DNA of 64,000 nucleotides. Origin: Caproiciproducens sp. CPB-2 (GTDB taxonomy: Bacteria; Bacillota; Clostridia; Oscillospirales; Acutalibacteraceae). The notes beneath the pieces were generated by a model that worked only from the letters and a program-made list of their open reading frames with translations, was not told the DNA's origin and made no database searches. Made by a program: the position numbers and the translations under genes. Of the stretch, positions 38,452 to 48,006 are shown one piece after another. The stretch's first letter is position 1; each line of letters begins with the position of its first letter. The stretch lies in NCBI RefSeq assembly GCF_036287215.1, contig NZ_CP142860.1, positions 3,224,001 to 3,288,000 of the forward strand, in the 5' to 3' direction.

Positions 38452-39084
38452 ATGAACAAAGACCTTTGCAAGCGCATGGCGATGGTGTGCGCCGGCACCC
38501 TGATCATGGGCTTTGCCGTGTCCCTTTCCGTATACGCCCGCCTGGGTACGGACCCCTGCACCTGTATGAACACCGGGCTGGCGCGCCTGCTCGGCATGAG
38601 CTTCGGCGTATGGCAGCTGATCATGAACAGCATCGTGCTGGTTTTCACCTTTTTCTTCGCCCGCGATAAGATCGGCTTCGGCACGGTCGTCAACATGGTC
38701 GCCGTCGGCTTCCTGGTGGACTTTTTCAGCTGGCTCTACACCTTTTTCCTGCCGCCGGAGCCGCCGCTCTTCCTCAGGGCCGCCTGCATGCTTCTGGGCG
38801 TCGGCATTCTCGCTTTTACCGCCGCGCTTTACATGTATCCCGAGCTGGGCGTTTCGCCCTACGACAGCATCGGCTTCATCCTTGTCCGCTTCCTTCACGC
38901 GCAGTACCGCTGGTGCCGCATCGGCTACGACGTTACGGCCGTCCTTCTCGGCGCCTCTTTGGGCGGCGTTGCGGGAATCGGCACCGTCATCACCGCGTTC
39001 TGCATGGGGCCGCTGATTAAATTTTTCGGCGACCGGATGCCGAAATGGTTTCCCCTGGAAAGGAAACCCCTGATGAGCAAATAA
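38452..39084 (+). CDS. YczE/YitT-like integral membrane protein
   Basis: 210 aa, with five to six hydrophobic spans and the YczE-type N-terminal motif ARLGTDPCTCMNTGLA, repeated in related form as PELGVSPYDSIGF in the second half, suggesting an internal duplication. YczE-like proteins are uncharacterised; in bacilli one member affects surfactin production indirectly. The RBS is weak (AGAAAG). The gene follows the pseudo-ATPase by 28 bp and ends at a terminator (39085-39129). Confidence 0.85.
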   Translation: MNKDLCKRMAMVCAGTLIMGFAVSLSVYARLGTDPCTCMNTGLARLLGMSFGVWQLIMNSIVLVFTFFFARDKIGFGTVVNMVAVGFLVDFFSWLYTFFLPPEPPLFLRAACMLLGVGILAFTAALYMYPELGVSPYDSIGFILVRFLHAQYRWCRIGYDVTAVLLGASLGGVAGIGTVITAFCMGPLIKFFGDRMPKWFPLERKPLMSK

Positions 39085-39129
39085 AAAAGACCCGAAAAGA
39101 CGTTTTTTCCGTCTGCCCGGGCCTTTTTT
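39085..39129 (+). terminator. Terminator after the YczE-like gene
   Basis: Arms AAGACCCG and CGGGCCTT (one mismatch) with inner AGACG/CGTCT, then T6 on the plus strand. It may also serve the convergent DUF4358 gene. Confidence 0.75.
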
Positions 39130-39175
39130 CTGTTTTCATCCGCGGCGGCAGCGCACGCCGCTTCCCGCGAATCGG

Positions 39176-39637
39176 CTATTTCAGAAAGCCGTCGATGATT
39201 TTCTGCGCTCCGGCGTTGTCGTCCGACACGCACAGGATGACATATTTTCCGCTTTTCACCAGAACGGGCGATTTCAGCTTCGCCATTTCCTGCGGCTGAT
39301 AATCCGTAAAACCGTCCCGCTGGTCCTCTATTCTGTTCTGTGCGGCCTCTTCCACCTTCCCGGCGGAAGCTTCGTCCTTTGCCTCAAAAGCCGCCACTTC
39401 CTCCGCCGTGGCCCCGGTGCTTTCATAAACGTCCGATTTGGAAACGGCGCTTTCGTCAAGCCCGTACAGCTTGAGCGCCGTTTTGCCGTCGAGCTTCGAC
39501 ATTTGATCCGAAAACCGGATCGAGGATATCAGTTTTTCCGCGACCTCCCCGGTGTCCACCGGCTTCGGGGCGTCCGCGGCACAGCCCGCCGCAAACAGCA
39601 GCGCGCACGCCAGAATAACCATGACCGCTCTTCTCAT
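39176..39637 (-). CDS. DUF4358-type lipoprotein
   Basis: 153 aa from the ATG at 39637, which has AGGA at 5-6 nt and gives a clean lipoprotein signal with lipobox FAAGC (Cys19). An ATG eight codons upstream lacks an RBS. The mature part matches the DUF4358 pattern (IRFSDQMSKLDG, LYGLDES, a central E/A-rich helix and VLCVSDD). Function unknown. It starts 7 bp after the stop of the SGNH hydrolase gene; DUF4358 lipoproteins are often found beside SGNH or MBOAT acyltransferase genes, suggesting a role in acylation of cell-surface polymers (inference). Confidence 0.85.
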   Translation of the reverse strand: MRRAVMVILACALLFAAGCAADAPKPVDTGEVAEKLISSIRFSDQMSKLDGKTALKLYGLDESAVSKSDVYESTGATAEEVAAFEAKDEASAGKVEEAAQNRIEDQRDGFTDYQPQEMAKLKSPVLVKSGKYVILCVSDDNAGAQKIIDGFLK

Positions 39638-39644
39638 TGTCTTC

Positions 39645-40523
39645 CTAATCCCTTTCCCCATTCGTGTGCGCCCGCAGGTACTCGCACCATTTTCTGCAGT
39701 ATTCCCTATTTAAATGCACTCCGTCGGCCGAAGCGTCTTCGGGCAGGTTCCCCTCCGAATCGGAAACCGCCGTATTGACCGCGAGATAGCGCACCTTGCT
39801 TTTCGCGGCCATCTCTTCGATCGCTTGATTGTACGCTTCGATTTTCCGATTGTTGTACACCTTATCCGCGCCGGATTTTTTCGCCGTCACCGGAAGGATG
39901 GACTGTACGTAAATCACAGCGCCCGGCTGGCTGGTTTTGATTCCGTCAATGACCTTCTGGTAGTCCTGGATAAAGGTGTTGAAGCTGCTCCAGCCAAGCT
40001 CGTTTACGCCCAGCATAATATAGACTTTCCCGTATTTCTTTTCTTTAAGCGCCTGCATCACCGGCAATTTTTTTCCGCGGATCTCAATGGACGGCTTCGT
40101 GAAGATCGTGCTGACCATCAGCCCTTTCACGGCGTAGTAGGCCGCGTTGTCCAGCCCGTCGTAATTTCGCAGCGCTTCCGTCCGGCTGTCCCCGATCAGC
40201 AGCGCGTCGTCAAAATATCCCGCCGGAGCGACGGCGTCCCGCGGGGTGCTGCTGAGCGGTACGGCGGGCGACGAAATCACCTCGGGCGGAAGGCCGGCCG
40301 CCGGCTCCGCCTTTGACGGACCGCCGTCCGGCGGCGCGCTGCTCACCGTCTCCGGAACGGAGCTCTGCGGCCGCGCGGCGCCGTGGACCATCTGGCTGAT
40401 TCCCCTGAAAGCGGCAAAGGCGCCCAGCCCGATCAGATACAGGACCCCCGCCAGAAAGATGCAAATGGCCAATCTTCGAAAAAAACGCCTTCTTTTGTAT
40501 TGTTTGTACCTTGTAACCTGCAT
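39645..40523 (-). CDS. Membrane-anchored SGNH/GDSL hydrolase
   Basis: 292 aa. N-terminal basic segment and membrane span (about 17-37), Pro/Ser-rich linker (about 50-95), then an SGNH domain (about 105-290) with nucleophile Ser in LIGDSRTEAL, oxyanion Asn in GVNELG, and catalytic Asp and His in DGVHLN. It is probably an esterase or O-acyltransferase partner acting on cell-wall or secreted glycans outside the cell. In an operon with the DUF4358 lipoprotein gene. Confidence 0.88.
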   Translation of the reverse strand: MQVTRYKQYKRRRFFRRLAICIFLAGVLYLIGLGAFAAFRGISQMVHGAARPQSSVPETVSSAPPDGGPSKAEPAAGLPPEVISSPAVPLSSTPRDAVAPAGYFDDALLIGDSRTEALRNYDGLDNAAYYAVKGLMVSTIFTKPSIEIRGKKLPVMQALKEKKYGKVYIMLGVNELGWSSFNTFIQDYQKVIDGIKTSQPGAVIYVQSILPVTAKKSGADKVYNNRKIEAYNQAIEEMAAKSKVRYLAVNTAVSDSEGNLPEDASADGVHLNREYCRKWCEYLRAHTNGERD

Positions 40524-40717
40524 CCAACCGCACCCCGCGTTTACTGACAGCCATCTGCAAAATAAAGCGACGATATTTCAAACGATTTTTCTGATTTCCC
40601 ATTCAGAAAAACCGTAATTCGATACTCCCTCTCGATTTGTTGCGCTCACTGTCGTGCTTAATCTTGGAACGTTTCAACGGGTTCTATTATACCTCAAAAC
40701 CTGTTTTTTTGGAAGTA

Positions 40718-40753
40718 CAAAACAAGGGTATGACAAAACTGTCATGCCCTTGT
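40718..40753 (-). terminator. Terminator of the scaffold/GGGtGRT operon
   Basis: 14-nt arms ACAAGGGTATGACA and TGTCATGCCCTTGT (one mismatch) around AAAC; a short T run follows on the minus strand. Confidence 0.7.
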
Positions 40754-40815
40754 AATCATTGTTATCATTTGCTTTGGATGGTCACAGACCTGTAACCGTT
40801 GCTTCTTCTGAAAGA

Positions 40816-41823
40816 TTATTTCTGCGCTTCGAAAACCGCAACCGCACAGGCCACCGTAGCGCCGACCATCGGGTTGTTGCCCATGCCGATCAGCCCCATC
40901 ATTTCCACGTGCGCGGGAACGGAAGAGGAGCCGGCAAACTGAGCGTCGCCGTGCATGCGTCCCATGGAATCCGTCAGTCCGTAGGAAGCGGGGCCGGCGC
41001 CCATGTTGTCCGGATGCAGGGTGCGGCCGGTGCCGCCGCCGCTGGCGACGGAGAAATACTTCCTGCCGTTTTCCTGCGCCCACTTCTTGTAGGTGCCGGC
41101 GACCAGATGCTGGAAGCGGGTCGGGTTGGTGGAGTTGCCGGTGATGGAAACGTCGACGCCCTCCGCCTGCATGATCGCAACGCCCTCGCGGACGTCGTTC
41201 GCGCCGTAGCACTTGACCGCCGCGCGCTCACCGTCGGAGAATGCCTTTGTCTCAACGACCTTCAGCTCGTCGTTGAAGAAGTCGAAATCGGTCTTTACAT
41301 AGGTAAAGCCGTTGACTCTTGAAATGATATACGCGGCGTCCTTGCCGAGGCCGTTCAGGATAATCCGGAGCGGCTCCTTGCGGGCGCGGTTCGCGGTGCG
41401 GGCAATTCCGATGGCGCCTTCGGCGGCGGCAAAGGATTCGTGGCCCGCCAGGAAAGCAAAGCACTTCGTCTCGTCACGCAGGAGCATGGCGCCCAGGTTG
41501 CCGTGGCCCAGGCCGACTTTTCTCTGCTCGGCGACGGAACCGGGAACGCAGAACGCTTCCAGACCGGCCCCGATCTTTTCGGCGGCCTCGGCGGCGGACT
41601 TTACGCCGGTCTTGACTCCGATTGCACAGCCGAGGGTATAGGCCCAGCTTGCGTTCTCAAACGCGATGGGCTGTACGCCCTTGACAATTTTATCTACATC
41701 GATCCCTTTGGAAAGGCAAAGGTCGCGAGCGTCTTCGAGGCTGGCAAGGCCATACTCGGCAAGACACTTCTCTATTTTGGCCATTCTTCTTTCTTTTCCT
41801 TCAAACATGACATCGTTAGCCAT
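40816..41823 (-). CDS. GGGtGRT family protein
   Basis: 335 aa, named from its glycine motif ASGGGTGRTLHPD (about 268-280). Other conserved stretches are GHGNLGAMLLRDETKCF, LAGHESFAAAEGA and GNSTNPTRFQHLV. There is no signal peptide or membrane span, so it is cytosolic. No biochemical function is known to me. It lies 27 bp downstream of a NifU/IscU-like protein gene and shares its promoter, and this pairing is a known feature of the family. A link to iron-sulphur metabolism is suggested by context only. Confidence 0.88.
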   Translation of the reverse strand: MANDVMFEGKERRMAKIEKCLAEYGLASLEDARDLCLSKGIDVDKIVKGVQPIAFENASWAYTLGCAIGVKTGVKSAAEAAEKIGAGLEAFCVPGSVAEQRKVGLGHGNLGAMLLRDETKCFAFLAGHESFAAAEGAIGIARTANRARKEPLRIILNGLGKDAAYIISRVNGFTYVKTDFDFFNDELKVVETKAFSDGERAAVKCYGANDVREGVAIMQAEGVDVSITGNSTNPTRFQHLVAGTYKKWAQENGRKYFSVASGGGTGRTLHPDNMGAGPASYGLTDSMGRMHGDAQFAGSSSVPAHVEMMGLIGMGNNPMVGATVACAVAVFEAQK

Positions 41824-41850
41824 ATAGTTTGTCCTCCTTTATGGTCTTTA

Positions 41851-42543
41851 TTATTCTTCACGCGGGTCAATATACTTTGCCGCGTTGTCAAAGCGGCCGT
41901 ACTGACCGATATTCTTTTTATAAGCCTCTTCCGGGCTCACGCCGTGACGGATGTCCTCCATCATCTTGCCGAGCTTGACAAACTGATAACCGATTACCTC
42001 GTTGTTCTCATCCAGCGCGGTTTTCAAAACATAGCCTTCCGCCATTTCCATGTAGCGGACGCCCTTCGCGCCGGTGCTGTACATGGTGCCGACCTGGGAA
42101 CGGAGCCCCTTGCCAAGGTCCTCCAGGCCCGCGCCGATCGGAAGCCCGCCCTCGGAAAACGCGGTCTGGCTGCGGCCGTAGGCGAGCTGCTTGAAGATTT
42201 CTCTCATAGCGACGTTGATCGCGTCGCAGACAAGGTCCGTGTTCAGGCACTCGAGCAGGGTTTTGCCCGGCAGGATTTCGGCGGCCATCGCCGCGGAGTG
42301 GGTCATGCCGGAGCAGCCGATGGTTTCCACCAGAGCCTCCTGTACAATACCTTCCTTCACATTCAGAGTCAGCTTGCAGGCGCCCTGCTGCGGAGCGCAC
42401 CAGCCCACGCCGTGGCTCAAACCGGAAATATCCTTGATTTCATATGCCTTGACCCATTTCCCTTCTTCAGGAATCGGTGCGGGGCCGTGTTTTGGGCCCT
42501 TTGTTACAGTACACATTTTTTCCACTTCTGGGGAATAATTCAT
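41851..42543 (-). CDS. NifU/IscU-like iron-sulphur scaffold-family protein (atypical)
   Basis: 230 aa from the ATG at 42543 (AAAGGAG upstream). The central part (about 45-110) resembles the IscU/NifU N-terminal fold: KLTLNVKEGIVQEALVETIGC as separate strands, then GCSGMTHSAAMAAE. Only this second cysteine of the three IscU ligands is at its usual place: the NPxCGD site reads APQQGA and no HCS motif follows. Other cysteines (GWCAP, GACKL, LVCDA) could substitute. It is first in the operon with the GGGtGRT gene, with a strong promoter at 42605-42633. Confidence 0.87.
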   Translation of the reverse strand: MNYSPEVEKMCTVTKGPKHGPAPIPEEGKWVKAYEIKDISGLSHGVGWCAPQQGACKLTLNVKEGIVQEALVETIGCSGMTHSAAMAAEILPGKTLLECLNTDLVCDAINVAMREIFKQLAYGRSQTAFSEGGLPIGAGLEDLGKGLRSQVGTMYSTGAKGVRYMEMAEGYVLKTALDENNEVIGYQFVKLGKMMEDIRHGVSPEEAYKKNIGQYGRFDNAAKYIDPREE

Positions 42544-42604
42544 ATCGGTACTCCTTTCGGTTTCAGTATTGGTTTTATTTCCATACAACCAAACATACTG
42601 TTTT

Positions 42605-42633
42605 ATTATAGTTGATTTTTTGCCTTTTATCAA
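42605..42633 (-). promoter_or_regulatory. Promoter of the scaffold/GGGtGRT operon
   Basis: Minus-strand TTGATA (42628-42633), 17-bp spacer, TATAAT (42605-42610), about 60 bp upstream of the start codon. Confidence 0.85.
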
Positions 42634-42796
42634 TAGAAACATGTCCAATAATTAATAATTTAACAAATAGAAGCCGGGGAACCCGCGCCCTGAAATTCTT
42701 CCATAAATTCCCATGAAAAAATAAAGGTCGGATTCTTGTATCAGCCGTCGAAAAATGCTACGATAAAGGCAAATCTAATATATTGGGGAGATAAAA

Positions 42797-43075
42797 ATGC
42801 AAGAACCGAACTCCGCGTACCAAAACCCTGCGGTCTATGAAGACAGCGCGCCTCTTTCCATCGGCAGTTATCTGGTCATGATGCTCGTGGGGGCGATCCC
42901 CGTGGTGGGCCTCGTCATGATGCTTGTGTGGGCGTTCAGCGGCAGCGCCAACACCAACCGCAAAAATTATGCCCGCGCCTTTCTGATCGTGATGTTGATC
43001 GGCGTTGTTCTCAGCATCATTTTCGGGGCGGCTTTCGTTTCGCTCCTTTCTTCCATCGGGGCGGCAAGTTACTGA
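42797..43075 (+). CDS. Small membrane protein, two spans
   Basis: 92 aa. A hydrophilic N-terminus (about 1-20, Asn/Tyr/Pro-rich) is followed by two membrane helices (about 22-48, SYLVMMLVGAIPVVGLVMML, and 62-88) joined by a short Asn/Arg loop. GGGGAGA precedes the ATG by 5 nt and a perfect terminator follows the stop, so it is a real monocistronic gene. Small proteins of this shape are common in Clostridia; no function is assigned. Confidence 0.8.
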   Translation: MQEPNSAYQNPAVYEDSAPLSIGSYLVMMLVGAIPVVGLVMMLVWAFSGSANTNRKNYARAFLIVMLIGVVLSIIFGAAFVSLLSSIGAASY

Positions 43076-43087
43076 TCGGTTCAGCGC

Positions 43088-43119
43088 AGACGGCGGACGG
43101 GGTTCCGCCGTCTTTTTTT
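43088..43119 (+). terminator. Terminator of the small membrane protein gene
   Basis: AGACGGCGGA (43088-43097) and TCCGCCGTCT (43104-43113) form a perfect 10-bp stem followed by a T7 run. Confidence 0.92.
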
Positions 43120-43240
43120 CTTCTGACCCGGCGGGGCCAATATTCATGAATTCTTCTTTATTTTTATCAAGCCGTATGATATACTGATTTTATATGCAAA
43201 ATCTATAATTGATTTTCTGCGATATTTCAGAGGTGACTTT

Positions 43241-45985
43241 ATGAGTAATATTCTGACCGCCTTTTTCGGCAATTACAGCAAACGCGAGCTGAAGCGCATT
43301 CAGCCAGTCTGTGATGCCGTTCTGGCACTGGAGGACAAGTATAAAGGGATGTCCAACGAAGAGCTGATCGCCCAGACCCCCGCGCTGAAGGAGCGCCTGT
43401 CGAACGGGGAAACGCTCGACGGCATCCTGCCGGACGCCTTCGCGGTCTGCCGCGAGGCCTCGGACCGCGTTCTGGGGATGCGCCACTTCCCGGTGCAGAT
43501 CATCGGCGGGATCGTGCTTCACCAGGGCCGCATCAGCGAAATGAAGACCGGCGAAGGAAAAACGCTGGTCGCCACCCTTCCGGCCTACCTGAACGCCCTG
43601 TCCGGAAAAGGCGTTCATGTTGTAACCGTCAACGACTACCTTGCCCGCCGCGACTCCGAATGGATGGGCAAAATCTACCGCTTTCTGGGCCTGAGCGTCG
43701 GCCTGATCGTACACGATCTGGAAAACGACGAGCGCAAGAAGGCGTACAACGCCGACATCACCTACGGCACAAACAACGAGTACGGCTTCGACTACCTGCG
43801 CGACAACATGGTCATTTACAAGGAAAACAAAGTGCAGCGCGGCCACAACTTCGCCATCGTCGACGAAGTGGACTCCATCCTCATCGACGAGGCCCGCACC
43901 CCGCTGATCATTTCCGGCCAGGGCGACAAGTCCACGGAGCTTTACAATGTGGCCGACCACTTCGCGCAGACCCTGAAAATGGTGAAGGTCGCGGAGCTGA
44001 ACGACAAAGAGGACAACGACGAGCTGTACAAGGGCGCCGATTATATTGTGGACGAAAAGGCAAAGACCGCCACGCTGACGCAGTCCGGCGTGAAGAAGGC
44101 CGAAGCCTATTTCAAGCTTGACAACCTGACCGACGCCGACAACATCACGATCCAGCACCACATCAACCAGGCGATCAAGGCGCGCGGCGTCATGCAGAAG
44201 GATATCGACTACGTCGTCAAGGACGGCGAGGTCATCATCGTCGACGAGTTCACCGGCCGCCTGATGTACGGCCGCCGCTACAACGAGGGCCTGCACCAGG
44301 CGATTGAGGCCAAGGAAGGCGTAAAGGTCGCGCATGAAAGCAAAACGCTCGCCACGATCACCTTCCAGAATTTCTTCCGGTTATACGACAAGCTTTCCGG
44401 TATGACCGGCACCGCCATGACGGAAGAGGAAGAATTCCGTGAAATCTACAAGCTGGACGTCGTCGAGGTCCCGACCAACAAGCCGATGGTCCGCAAGGAC
44501 TTCCCGGATGTTGTCTATAAGACGGAGAAAGCGAAATTCAACGCGGTCATCGAGGATATCATCGAGCATCACGAAAAGGGGCAGCCGGTTCTGGTCGGCA
44601 CCATTTCCATTGAAAAGTCGGAAGAGCTCAGCGCGCTGCTGTGCCGCCGCGGCGTCAGGCACGAAGTGCTGAACGCGAAATACCACGACAAGGAAGCGGA
44701 AATCGTCGCGCAGGCCGGCCACAAGGGCGCCGTCACCATCGCCACCAATATGGCCGGACGCGGCACCGACATTGTGCTGGGCGGCAACAGCGAATATATG
44801 GCGAAGTCCGAAATGCGCCGCCTGCAGTTCTCGGAAGAACTCATCAGCGAATCCACCGCCTACTCCGAGACAGCGGATGAAGAAATTTTAAACGCCCGCA
44901 AGACCTTTGCGGAGCTGGATGAAAAATACAAGGCTCAGATCAAACAGGAAGCGGAAGAGGTCAAAGCCGCCGGCGGCCTTTACATCATCGGTACGGAGCG
45001 CCACGAATCCCGCCGTATCGACAACCAGCTGCGCGGACGTTCCGGCCGTCAGGGCGACCCCGGTATGAGCCGTTTCTACATTTCGCTGGAAGACGATCTC
45101 ATGCGTCTGTTCGGCGGCGAGCGCATCAATAACCTGATGGAACGCCTGAATGTGGATGAGAACACCCCGATCGAAAACAAAATGCTCAGCAATACCATTG
45201 AGGGCGCCCAGCGCAAGATCGAAGGCCGCAACTTCGGCATCCGCAAGAACGTCCTCCAGTTCGACGACGTTATGAGCCGCCAGCGTGAAATCATCTACGG
45301 CCAGCGCGACCAGGTGCTGAACGGAGAAAATATCAAGGACCAGATCATCAAGATGATCGAGCAGGCCATCGAGTCCCAGGTCCACCAGTACATGCCCGAA
45401 ACCGCGCTGCACGACGACTGGAATTTCCAGGGCCTGCGCGACCACTACATGGGCTGGCTGCTCACCCCGGAGGATCTTGTTTACACCAAGGAAGAGATCG
45501 AAAAGCTGGAGCCCGATTATGTCAAGAACGAGCTGATCGAAAAGGCGAAAGCGCTGTACGAAAAACGCGAGCAGCAGTTCGGCGAGGAAATCGCCCGCGA
45601 GCTTGAGCGCGTCATTCTTCTGAAAAACGTCGACTCCGAGTGGATGGATCATATCGACGCCATGGAAGAGCTGCAGAAGGGCATCCGCCTGCGCGCTTAC
45701 GGCCAGCACGACCCGGTGGTCGAGTACCGTCTGGAAGGCTTTGACATGTTCGACGCGATGATCGCGACCATCCGCGAAAACACCGCGCGCATGATGCTCA
45801 CCGTCCAGCTCCGTTCCGCGGAAGAACCGAAGCGCGAGCAGGTCGCCACGCCGACCATGAGCAGCGGCGGCGACGGCAGCGACACGAACCGCACCATACG
45901 TAAAGGCAAGAAGCCGGGCCGCAACGACCCGTGCCCGTGCGGCAGCGGCAAAAAATATAAAAAATGCTGCGGCAGGGATGAATAA
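43241..45985 (+). CDS. secA: Preprotein translocase ATPase SecA
   Basis: Motor of Sec-dependent export, 914 aa, full length. Walker A-type MKTGEGKT (about 100), [14 protein letters not shown] (Walker B), the preprotein crosslinking domain (about 225-370), the motif [11 protein letters not shown], and the C-terminal zinc site [13 protein letters not shown]. The ATG follows GAGGTGA at 5 nt. It stands alone and ends at the hairpin 46000-46048. Nothing suggests a SecA2-type accessory copy. Confidence 0.98.
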   Translation: MSNILTAFFGNYSKRELKRIQPVCDAVLALEDKYKGMSNEELIAQTPALKERLSNGETLDGILPDAFAVCREASDRVLGMRHFPVQIIGGIVLHQGRISEMKTGEGKTLVATLPAYLNALSGKGVHVVTVNDYLARRDSEWMGKIYRFLGLSVGLIVHDLENDERKKAYNADITYGTNNEYGFDYLRDNMVIYKENKVQRGHNFAIVDEVDSILIDEARTPLIISGQGDKSTELYNVADHFAQTLKMVKVAELNDKEDNDELYKGADYIVDEKAKTATLTQSGVKKAEAYFKLDNLTDADNITIQHHINQAIKARGVMQKDIDYVVKDGEVIIVDEFTGRLMYGRRYNEGLHQAIEAKEGVKVAHESKTLATITFQNFFRLYDKLSGMTGTAMTEEEEFREIYKLDVVEVPTNKPMVRKDFPDVVYKTEKAKFNAVIEDIIEHHEKGQPVLVGTISIEKSEELSALLCRRGVRHEVLNAKYHDKEAEIVAQAGHKGAVTIATNMAGRGTDIVLGGNSEYMAKSEMRRLQFSEELISESTAYSETADEEILNARKTFAELDEKYKAQIKQEAEEVKAAGGLYIIGTERHESRRIDNQLRGRSGRQGDPGMSRFYISLEDDLMRLFGGERINNLMERLNVDENTPIENKMLSNTIEGAQRKIEGRNFGIRKNVLQFDDVMSRQREIIYGQRDQVLNGENIKDQIIKMIEQAIESQVHQYMPETALHDDWNFQGLRDHYMGWLLTPEDLVYTKEEIEKLEPDYVKNELIEKAKALYEKREQQFGEEIARELERVILLKNVDSEWMDHIDAMEELQKGIRLRAYGQHDPVVEYRLEGFDMFDAMIATIRENTARMMLTVQLRSAEEPKREQVATPTMSSGGDGSDTNRTIRKGKKPGRNDPCPCGSGKKYKKCCGRDE

Positions 45986-45999
45986 TCCAGCCCCGCTCA

Positions 46000-46048
46000 A
46001 AATAGAAACAGCATGGAGTCCGGCTGAACTCCATGCTGTTTTCTATTT
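46000..46048. terminator. Bidirectional terminator between secA and the small membrane gene
   Basis: About 20-nt arms (AAATAGAAACAGCATGGAGT and its near-complement) around an 8-nt loop, flanked by A and T runs on both sides. The distal arm contains the TAG stop (46043-46045) of the minus-strand gene. Confidence 0.88.
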
Positions 46049-46339
46049 GGATGTTTTCATTCCCCCACGTCCGGAAGTGAGGGTTTTGATCAGGTCGAAC
46101 ACGTAATTGCTGCCCCGGCTGACGAGGATTCCCGTCAGGATGCTGCCGACAAGCGGAACCGAGGTTTTCATCCCCACCATGGCCAGCATGTCGACCCCGT
46201 AGGCGACGGAAACGAATACGCCCAGCAGGATGGAAAAGACCATTTCCCATTTCAGGACCCCTTTGACAAAGAACTGGTTGATATAGGTAATGACCCCTTC
46301 CACAATGACCGCCAGAAAAAACAAGCCGAAATACTCCAT
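46043..46339 (-). CDS. Small holin-like membrane protein
   Basis: 98 aa, with three hydrophobic stretches (about 3-20, 33-50, 58-78) and a basic C-terminal tail. GAGGAGGG lies 7 nt before the ATG. The pattern is like phage holins or small anchoring proteins, but no signature could be confirmed. It converges with secA and overlaps the shared terminator. Confidence 0.7.
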   Translation of the reverse strand: MEYFGLFFLAVIVEGVITYINQFFVKGVLKWEMVFSILLGVFVSVAYGVDMLAMVGMKTSVPLVGSILTGILVSRGSNYVFDLIKTLTSGRGGMKTSK

Positions 46340-46534
46340 ATGACCGCCCTCCTCATCTGACCGCCGCGGCGTGTTTCGCCGCAGCCCGATTTCCCTTTGC
46401 CTGTTCCAATTCTATGCGGGAAATCCGCCGTTCAATACAGAGTCCGAAAGTTTTGACTCCCGGTGAGGGACCATGCGGTCGGGAAGCGGACCTTCCGGTC
46501 AGGAAGCGCCTACGGTGATGTTCACAGGCAGTTA

Positions 46535-46605
46535 TTCCTGGGGGAACTCCCTCCGTCGCGCCGGGCGCGCCGCCTCCCTCTAAGAGGGAGGCAGGGGGTT
46601 AGGCA
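46535..46605. repeat. GC-rich dispersed repeat with CTCCCT hairpin
   Basis: Contains GGGGGAACTCCCTCCGTCGCG, a GCGCGCC palindromic centre, and the near-perfect inverted repeat GCCTCCCTCT (46572-46581)/AGAGGGAGGC (46583-46592). The layout is that of small non-coding repeats scattered through many Oscillospiraceae genomes; related cores occur at 18720 and possibly 12810. Confidence 0.6.
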
Positions 46606-46617
46606 ATAAGCAGGCCG

Positions 46618-46647
46618 ACAAAAAGGGCCCGCCGCCTGGCAGGCCCC
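46618..46647 (-). terminator. Terminator of dnaJ
   Basis: GGGCCTGCC/GGCGGGCCC arms around AGGC, followed on the minus strand by T5, 9 bp after the stop. Confidence 0.85.
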
Positions 46648-46655
46648 TGATAATT

Positions 46656-47807
46656 TTATTCGCCGAACATATCCTTGATCTTATCGATAAAATTCTTACG
46701 CTTCTGATAGTTCTTTTCCTCAGCGACATTGTCGAACTCCTGCAGGATTTCCTTCTGCCGCTGGGTCAGGTTTTTCGGCACCTCAATCGTCATGCGCACG
46801 AACTGGTCGCCGCGCCCGTGCCCGCCGATCCGGGGGATGCCCTTGCCCTTCAGCTTAAATACGTCGCCGGGCTGTGTGCCCTCGCGCACATGGTAGCTGA
46901 CGCGGCCGTCGATGGTCGGCACGACGACCTCCGCGCCGAGCGCCGCCTGGGTATAGGTAATCGGCACCTCGCACCAGATGTCGTTGCCGCGACGCTCAAA
47001 AATGGGATGGGGCCGCACATTGACATACACGCGCAGATCTCCGCCCGGGCCGCCGTTGGTTCCGGCGTTTCCCTGTCCGCTTACGCTGAGAATCTGCTCG
47101 TTGTCGATCCCGGCGGGGACGTTGACCTCAATCGTTTTCTGCCGGCGTATCCGTCCGGTCCCGCCGCAGGTTCCGCAGGGGTTGTCGATCACCTTTCCGG
47201 TCCCGCCGCAGCGGTCGCAGCTTCTGCTGGTCTGTACCACGCCGAACGGTGTGCGCTGGCTGATGCGCACTTGTCCCGTTCCGCCGCAGTTCGGGCAGGT
47301 TTTGGCGGAGGTCCCCTTCTTTGCGCCGGTGCCGCCGCAGTCGCTGCAGGTATCTATCTTCTGGTAGGATATATTTTTGCGGCAGCCCTTTGCCGCTTCC
47401 TCAAAGCTTATGTTTACCGTCGCCTCGGTGTCGCTGCCGCGCCGCGGCGCGTTTGGGCTGGCGGAACGGCCTCCAAAGCCGCCGCCGAAACCGCCGCCGA
47501 AAAAGCTGTTGAATATGTCGCCCAGATCAATGTCGCCGGTAAAGGGGCTTCCTCCGCCCGTACCGCCGCCGAAGTTGGGATCGACGCCCGCGTGGCCGAA
47601 CTGGTCGTAGCGCGCTTTTTTATCCTTATCGGAAAGCACCTCGTATGCTTCGTTTACCTCTTTGAATTTTGCCTCGGCTGTCTTGTCCCCCGGGTTTAAA
47701 TCCGGGTGATACTGCTTCGCAAGCTTACGGTAAGCCTTTTTGATCTCTTCGTCCGTGGCATTTTTCGGCACGCCCATTACTTCATAATAATCCCTTTTAT
47801 CAGCCAA
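46656..47807 (-). CDS. dnaJ: Chaperone protein DnaJ
   Basis: Hsp40 co-chaperone, 383 aa. J domain (about 1-70) with the HPD motif in YHPDLNPG, a Gly/Phe-rich linker (about 76-115), four CxxCxGxG zinc motifs (about 150-220) and the C-terminal substrate-binding region. It stimulates DnaK ATPase and delivers substrates. Last gene of hrcA-grpE-dnaK-dnaJ, about 200 bp downstream of dnaK. That gap holds a GCCAGCTC/GAGCTGGC hairpin without a T run, which may protect or process the mRNA. Confidence 0.98.
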   Translation of the reverse strand: MADKRDYYEVMGVPKNATDEEIKKAYRKLAKQYHPDLNPGDKTAEAKFKEVNEAYEVLSDKDKKARYDQFGHAGVDPNFGGGTGGGSPFTGDIDLGDIFNSFFGGGFGGGFGGRSASPNAPRRGSDTEATVNISFEEAAKGCRKNISYQKIDTCSDCGGTGAKKGTSAKTCPNCGGTGQVRISQRTPFGVVQTSRSCDRCGGTGKVIDNPCGTCGGTGRIRRQKTIEVNVPAGIDNEQILSVSGQGNAGTNGGPGGDLRVYVNVRPHPIFERRGNDIWCEVPITYTQAALGAEVVVPTIDGRVSYHVREGTQPGDVFKLKGKGIPRIGGHGRGDQFVRMTIEVPKNLTQRQKEILQEFDNVAEEKNYQKRKNFIDKIKDMFGE

Positions 47808-48006
47808 ACCAAATCACTCCTAAAATAATGAAAAATGAATAAATGAAGGAGGAAGAGTCCCTTGGCGTTCCTTCAAAATGCATTTTATTGTTATTGCTGA
47901 AATTGCCGCTCAACCCATGATTGCCAGCTCCCCCAAACGAAGAGCTGGCCACCACAGTCATTCATCTTTCATGAATCGTTATTCATTGTAAAAAGCAAGC
48001 CGGAGA

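Larger units (their letters stand above)
46340..46655. other. Intergenic region of 316 bp without a gene
   Basis: Contains short direct repeats of the form CGGTC(A/G)GGAAGCG near 46480-46510, the GC-rich repeat at 46535-46605 and the dnaJ terminator. No coding signal with an RBS was seen. Confidence 0.6.
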
